A DNA stretch of 8,862 bases from Acidobacteriota bacterium. Lineage in GTDB: Bacteria; Acidobacteriota; Terriglobia; Terriglobales; Acidobacteriaceae. The position numbers were made by a program, and so were the translations under genes. How positions within the stretch are numbered: position 1 is the stretch's first letter; each line of letters starts with the position of its first letter. Below, in pieces: positions 5,584 to 8,862 of this stretch. Location: NCBI GenBank assembly GCA_003224995.1, contig QIAI01000277.1:1-8862 (forward strand), in the 5' to 3' direction. Under the pieces are notes generated by a model, which saw only the letters and a list, made by a program, of their open reading frames with translations, had not been told where the DNA came from and did no database searches.

Positions 5584-6369
5584 GTGGACAAGGCCACATT
5601 CGGCGGGATTGTGATCGCGGTCGGAGGCATCCTGGCGGGCTTGCTGCTGGAAGGCGGCAACCTGGGCCAGATTCTTCAACCCACTGCGGCCATGATCGTT
5701 TTCGGCGGGACGCTGGGGGCCGTGCTCATTCAATTTCCCCTCTCCGTGGTGTTGACCGCCTTTCGCCGTCTGGGACATATTTTCGCAGCTCCGCGAGTGG
5801 ATCCCTTGCACACCATCCGTGAGTTGGTGAAATACGCCAACCAGGCGCGGCGCGAAGGCATTGTTTCTCTCGACCAAACCTTGCAGTCGATCACCGAGCC
5901 CTTTCTCAAGAAGACGCTGATGCTCGCCATCGATGGCACCGAACCCCAGGAACTCAGAAAGATGATGGAACTCGAACTCGACAATCAGGGCGAACAGGAA
6001 GAGAAGTTGGCCCAGGTGTTTGAGTCGGCGGGGGGCTTCTCCCCGACCATCGGCATCATCGGAGCGGTGCTGGGCCTGATTCAAACCATGCAGCATCTGG
6101 ACAAGATTGACGAAGTCGGCCGCGGCATTGCGGTGGCATTCGTGGCCACCATTTACGGCGTGGGGGCTGCCAATCTTTTTTTACTGCCCGCCGCAGGCAA
6201 ACTGAAAATCCGTATCCGCGAAGAGCAGATCGTCCACGAGATGACGTTGGAAGGAGTGGTTTCGATTCTCGAGGGCATGAACCCCAGAATGCTGGAAACC
6301 AAGCTGCTCGGATTCCTGGCCGAAGCTGCGAGAAAAGAAGAGCCCACGCCGGCAGAGGAACCTCGATGA
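5584..6369 (+). CDS. motA: MotA, flagellar stator subunit
   Basis: MotA forms, with MotB, the inner-membrane ion channel that drives flagellar rotation. The start is taken as GTG 5584, giving 261 residues beginning MDKATFGGIVIAVGG. The frame is open upstream to an ATG at 5242, but that extension would overlap all of flbD and has no MotA character. AGG of the overlapping flbD end lies 8-9 nt upstream as a binding site. Four membrane segments can be seen, at about 7-22, 33-52, 152-171 and 181-203. A charged cytoplasmic loop between segments 2 and 3 contains RREGIVSLD (89-97), where the torque-generating Arg and Glu of MotA fall. The channel prolines are present: Pro154 in GGFSPTIGIIGAVLGLI and Pro202 in NLFLLPAAGKL. 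The stop overlaps motB as ATGA. Confidence 0.95.
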   Translation: MDKATFGGIVIAVGGILAGLLLEGGNLGQILQPTAAMIVFGGTLGAVLIQFPLSVVLTAFRRLGHIFAAPRVDPLHTIRELVKYANQARREGIVSLDQTLQSITEPFLKKTLMLAIDGTEPQELRKMMELELDNQGEQEEKLAQVFESAGGFSPTIGIIGAVLGLIQTMQHLDKIDEVGRGIAVAFVATIYGVGAANLFLLPAAGKLKIRIREEQIVHEMTLEGVVSILEGMNPRMLETKLLGFLAEAARKEEPTPAEEPR

Positions 6370-7301
6370 GACGACGGCGGCGTGCTCCGCATGCCAATCA
6401 TGAACGTTGGCTGGTCTCTTACGCAGACTTCATCACACTATTATTTGCTTTCTTTGTCGTTTTATATTCCTCGTCGCAAGTCGATAAACGCAAGGTGGGC
6501 AAGCTGGCCGTCGCCATTCAAGTCGCCTTTCAGGAGTTGGGTGTTTTTCCCGCATCGAGCACCGCCATCCCCGTAGAGAGTCAGGAACCCGTCCCGTTCA
6601 ATACGGTGCAAGCCATCGAAAACGCCGAACGCACCGCCGAATTGGGAAAAATCGTGCCGAAGAGCAAAGGAGCACTGGGAACCTCCGAGAATGGCGATCT
6701 TTCCAGCCTTCGCCAGGAGTTGGAAGATGCGCTAGCGCCCGAGATTCGCAAAAATGAAGTCGCAGTCACCATCGGTCGCGACGGCTTGGTGGTCAGCCTG
6801 CGGGAAGTTGGATTTTTTGAAAGCGGGTCCGCCAAGGTTCGGGCGTCTTCGCAGTCTGCCTTCAACCGCATCGCATGGCTTCTGGCAGAACGTCCTTACC
6901 GCTTGCGAATTGAGGGCCACACCGATAACAAGCCGATTCACAATACGCAGTTTCAGGACAACTGGGATCTGTCGGCGGCGCGCGCGACGGAATTGGTGCG
7001 GCTCCTCATCATGAAATATAACTTCGCACCGGAGCGGCTGTCTGCCGCTGGATACGCCGAATATCATCCGGTCGCGGAAAACGACACAGAAGAAAACCGG
7101 GCGCAGAATCGCCGGGTGGATGTCGTGATTGTGGGCAGAACCTCTCTGAACAAACTCAACCGTGCAGAGGCTTCGCCGCCGACCGCGCCGCCTGATGGAA
7201 ATGCTTCGCCCCAGGCGAGTCCCGCAAGCGCAGCCGCCTCTTCGGTTCCGTCCAAACCGCCGGCAGCCATCCCGGTTCCCGTCTCTACGCAGCGACAATA
7301 A
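6366..7301 (+). CDS. motB: MotB, flagellar stator subunit with peptidoglycan-binding domain
   Basis: MotB carries the ion-binding aspartate of the stator and anchors it to peptidoglycan. The 311-residue protein has a short basic N-terminus (MRRRRRAPHANHERW), then one membrane helix (about 18-36) with VSYADFITLLFAFFVVLYS, where Asp21 is the ion-carrying residue. Residues 40-65 would hold the plug helix. The OmpA-like domain covers about 135-257, with FFESGSAKV (150-158), RIEGHTDNKP (181-190), DLSAARATELV (201-211) and NRRVDVVIVG (248-257). A Pro/Ala/Ser-rich tail (268-311) follows, not part of the fold. Ion type (proton or sodium) cannot be told safely from this sequence. An AGAGGA motif lies 6 nt before the ATG, and the start overlaps the motA stop by 4 nt. 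Confidence 0.95.
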   Translation: MRRRRRAPHANHERWLVSYADFITLLFAFFVVLYSSSQVDKRKVGKLAVAIQVAFQELGVFPASSTAIPVESQEPVPFNTVQAIENAERTAELGKIVPKSKGALGTSENGDLSSLRQELEDALAPEIRKNEVAVTIGRDGLVVSLREVGFFESGSAKVRASSQSAFNRIAWLLAERPYRLRIEGHTDNKPIHNTQFQDNWDLSAARATELVRLLIMKYNFAPERLSAAGYAEYHPVAENDTEENRAQNRRVDVVIVGRTSLNKLNRAEASPPTAPPDGNASPQASPASAAASSVPSKPPAAIPVPVSTQRQ

Positions 7302-7326
7302 TCCATGCATGGGCTCTTCTTGCCTG

Positions 7327-7344
7327 CCGCAGCCGCTGCTGCGG
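7327..7344 (+). terminator. Hairpin just after motB, possible weak terminator
   Basis: A perfect 7-bp stem, CCGCAGC with GCTGCGG, closes a 4-nt loop (7334-7337), 26 bp after the motB stop. No T-run follows, only scattered T residues, so it is not a standard intrinsic terminator. It may protect the mRNA 3' end. Confidence 0.3.
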
Positions 7345-7463
7345 GTCGATTCGTGGTCTTTCCCGAGAAAAACATTACCGCGAAGGCCAAAGGGTGCAGG
7401 AAGATCGCTAAGAAATGCTCCGTTGCCTTCCAGTAACAACGGTGCTTTTACGACTGCCTTCTT

Positions 7464-7483
7464 GACGGGCGAGGACGCCCGTC
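7464..7483. repeat. Perfect 8-bp inverted repeat (GACGGGCG/CGCCCGTC)
   Basis: Stem arms 7464-7471 and 7476-7483 pair without mismatch around the loop AGGA. There is no T-run on either side. It lies in the gene-free stretch between motB and the peptidase gene and looks like a dispersed intergenic hairpin element. Whether it recurs in the genome cannot be seen here. Confidence 0.5.
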
Positions 7484-7512
7484 GCTCCATCGCGATCCAC
7501 TTCAGGACTGCA

Positions 7513-7660
7513 CTGTGTCTTCTCCGCGATCTCTGCGGATTTTCTCAGCGCCCTCCGCGGTTTAAGATTTTTCTTCTGAGTAGGTTTTGCAGTTCCCCCC
7601 AAGCTTGAAAAAAGTCTTAAACCGCGGAGCACGCCGAGGAGGCGCAGGGGTCGCAAAGAA
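7513..7660. repeat. Inverted pair of CGCGGAG-type degenerate tandem repeats between convergent genes
   Basis: A perfect 15-bp inverted repeat (7553-7567 and 7615-7629, TCTTAAACCGCGGAG read outward) encloses a 47-bp spacer. Each arm continues outward as a degenerate tandem array with a period of about 9-12 bases: CGCGGAG, CGCTGAG, CGCAGAG, CGCGGAG on the left (minus strand), and CGCGGAG, CGCCGAG, CGCAGGG, CGCAAAG on the right (plus strand). Toward the centre each arm ends in T-rich runs, on the plus strand GATTTTTC (7566-7573) and on the minus strand CTTTTTTC (7614-7607). Thus transcripts from motB and from the peptidase gene both enter through C/T-rich repeats and then reach a T-run. A bidirectional termination role is inferred. 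With the two hairpins this is all that was seen in the 400-bp gap. Confidence 0.6.
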
Positions 7661-7701
7661 AAGTCCACATCGCAATGGAATTCACCGCTGACGCGAATGA
7701 T

Positions 7702-8862
7702 TTATTTCGGACTGCTCAGAAGATTTTGATAGGCATCCAATGTAATGCGCTTCGTGCCTTCAGGAACCGCGAGATGAAAAGGAGTCTCCGGGCCATCCGC
7801 CAACACGATGCCGATCAAACGAGGCTTAGTCGCGGTCACTGCATAGACGGATACTGCCGAGACCAGGTCCTGCGGCGCGTCACTCTGGCGGACGATGCCC
7901 ACTACCTCGGTACCGCCTGCCTTCTTCACGATTCTCACGCTTTGCGTACTGAAATGCGGCAGAGCCACACCTTCTACCCAGCCTTGCACGAACCAGTCCA
8001 GCGATTTGTGGCCTTCGTACCACAAGGCGCGCGGTAGCTCTTCATCGAAGACGGCGAACAGCTCGCGCGTACTGATGGCTTTGTCAGCGTAGCGTTCACG
8101 AATTTTTCGCAAGGCGCGTATAAAAGGTTCGTCAGCGACCGGTTGGGTCTCTTGCGATCGCCTGGTCTGCATGGCTTCCGCATCCAGCAACATGTGCCGA
8201 AGCATATGAAACAGCCAGGTTCCTCGTCCGTAACTGACCCCTTCATAGCCACTCGGGAAATGGGACGAGTTCAAGCGCAATCCCAGGCTCACCGGTCCGG
8301 CGTCCCGCAACGACTCGCCGTCTTTATTCTTTTGCAGAAGGTCTTCGCGATATCTTTCCAGAATCAGGCGTACTTCGGTTGGCTTTTCCGTTTCCATCAT
8401 CAGGAGGGAGGAATAATTTGCCAGCGCCTCAAATACCCATTGGTCGCGATAAGTGCGCCATCCGATCAGGTCTCCCCACCACTGATGAGCGGTCTCATGG
8501 GGCAGGGTCAAACGGTTCAAAGCTCCATTGACCGGACTGGCGCCCAGGTCGACAGTTTCCTCCGGGGTGAGAAACGCGTAGCTGGAAAGGAAAACCAATC
8601 CCGGCCAACCTTGGCTCACGCGGCCAGGCATCTGCGTCAGCGCAAGAGAGCTGTAAGGGTAGGCTCCAAAGCGCTGGGAGAAAAATTCGACGGCTCGAGC
8701 TCCATTGTCGGCGACGATCTGCGCATTCCGCGCCGGAGATGGAACGGGTGCTTCCACGACCACCACGTCTGCGCTGGCACCCGGCCGGCGGATCGGTGGA
8801 GTGATAACGCTCTCGGCGGGTCGGGGAAAAGACTTCTCCATAGCTCGTGCCGCGTATGCCGC
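7702..8862 (-). CDS. M1-family zinc metallopeptidase (C-terminal part, 5' end outside window)
   Basis: M1 peptidases are zinc aminopeptidases and relatives. The frame has no stop to the window edge: seven codons (AAYAARA) precede the first ATG at 8841, so the gene very likely starts outside and 386 residues are visible. Numbering from that ATG, the zinc motif is HETAHQWWG (His115, Glu116, His119). The third ligand Glu138 in WVFEALANY lies exactly 18 residues after His119, as in M1. The catalytic Tyr is probably Tyr204 in VSYGRGTWLFHML. The GxMEN exopeptidase motif normally about 30-40 residues before HEXXH is not recognisable; QGWPGLVFLSSYAF (78-91) stands there. C-terminal residues about 297-372 look like a beta-rich domain. 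The gene converges on motB and has no visible flagellar link. Confidence 0.88.
   Translation of the reverse strand, partial: AAYAARAMEKSFPRPAESVITPPIRRPGASADVVVVEAPVPSPARNAQIVADNGARAVEFFSQRFGAYPYSSLALTQMPGRVSQGWPGLVFLSSYAFLTPEETVDLGASPVNGALNRLTLPHETAHQWWGDLIGWRTYRDQWVFEALANYSSLLMMETEKPTEVRLILERYREDLLQKNKDGESLRDAGPVSLGLRLNSSHFPSGYEGVSYGRGTWLFHMLRHMLLDAEAMQTRRSQETQPVADEPFIRALRKIRERYADKAISTRELFAVFDEELPRALWYEGHKSLDWFVQGWVEGVALPHFSTQSVRIVKKAGGTEVVGIVRQSDAPQDLVSAVSVYAVTATKPRLIGIVLADGPETPFHLAVPEGTKRITLDAYQNLLSSPK

Noticed and set aside
5323..6096. 257-codon minus-strand frame opposite flbD and motA
   Set aside because: It is a shadow of two conserved genes, with no ribosome binding site and no recognisable domain.
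6732..7490. 252-codon minus-strand frame opposite motB and the adjacent gap
   Set aside because: It is mostly antisense to the conserved OmpA-like domain of MotB, Arg-rich as expected for an off-frame reading, and unlike any family I know.
7162..7608. 148-codon plus-strand frame from the motB tail into the gap
   Set aside because: It overlaps the motB 3' end out of frame and runs through hairpins and the repeat array; no coding character is visible.
7513..7660. CRISPR array
   Set aside because: The repeats are only about 9-12 bases in period, degenerate and without spacers of constant length, and no cas genes are present.
7675..8037. 120-codon plus-strand frame opposite the peptidase gene
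   Set aside because: It is antisense to the peptidase C-terminus, which has a coherent protein sequence; the plus-strand product looks random.

Overview
The window is a flagellar late-gene cluster, followed by an unrelated metallopeptidase gene at the right edge. Gene order, high G+C content, the FlbD-MotA-MotB arrangement and the outward-pointing purine-rich intergenic repeats suggest a Gram-negative soil-type bacterium, most likely an Acidobacteriota member. That placement rests on protein character and layout; no search was possible. No RNA gene, CRISPR array, insertion sequence or integrase was seen.

Layout. Plus strand 1-1312: the 3' end of flgK, then flgL (the two hook-filament junction proteins). 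Minus strand 5040 down to 1315: fliC (flagellin), flaG, fliD (filament cap), fliS (flagellin chaperone) and a small FliT/FlgN-like chaperone candidate. The last three are translationally coupled by 4-nt and 1-nt overlaps. This unit converges on flgL with only 2 bp between the stop codons. Plus strand 5318-7301: flbD, motA and motB, with a 5-bp gap and a 4-nt overlap. The fliC and flbD units diverge from a 277-bp region holding a very good sigma-28 (FliA) promoter for fliC and a weaker sigma-28-like site facing flbD. A hairpin plus T-run between fliC and flaG could let flagellin mRNA accumulate above that of cap and chaperones. A 400-bp gene-free stretch (7302-7701) holds hairpins and an inverted pair of CGCGGAG-type repeats. 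It separates motB from a convergent, 5'-truncated M1-family metallopeptidase gene.

Together the genes provide the distal part of a flagellum (junction, filament, cap, export chaperones) and the stator (MotA/MotB).

The most unusual feature is a perfect 62-bp direct repeat. A stretch of fliD (2285-2346) is duplicated 1189 bp away at 3474-3535, where it forms the 3' end of flaG and the whole flaG-fliD junction. FlaG therefore ends in an out-of-frame fliD-derived tail, and fliD has lost any recognisable ribosome binding site. This is either a recent patch-like duplication or an assembly artefact. FlgL also appears to lack the usual GxYxFxG segment, and the flagellin carries a central insert that resembles a module I associate with phage virion proteins.
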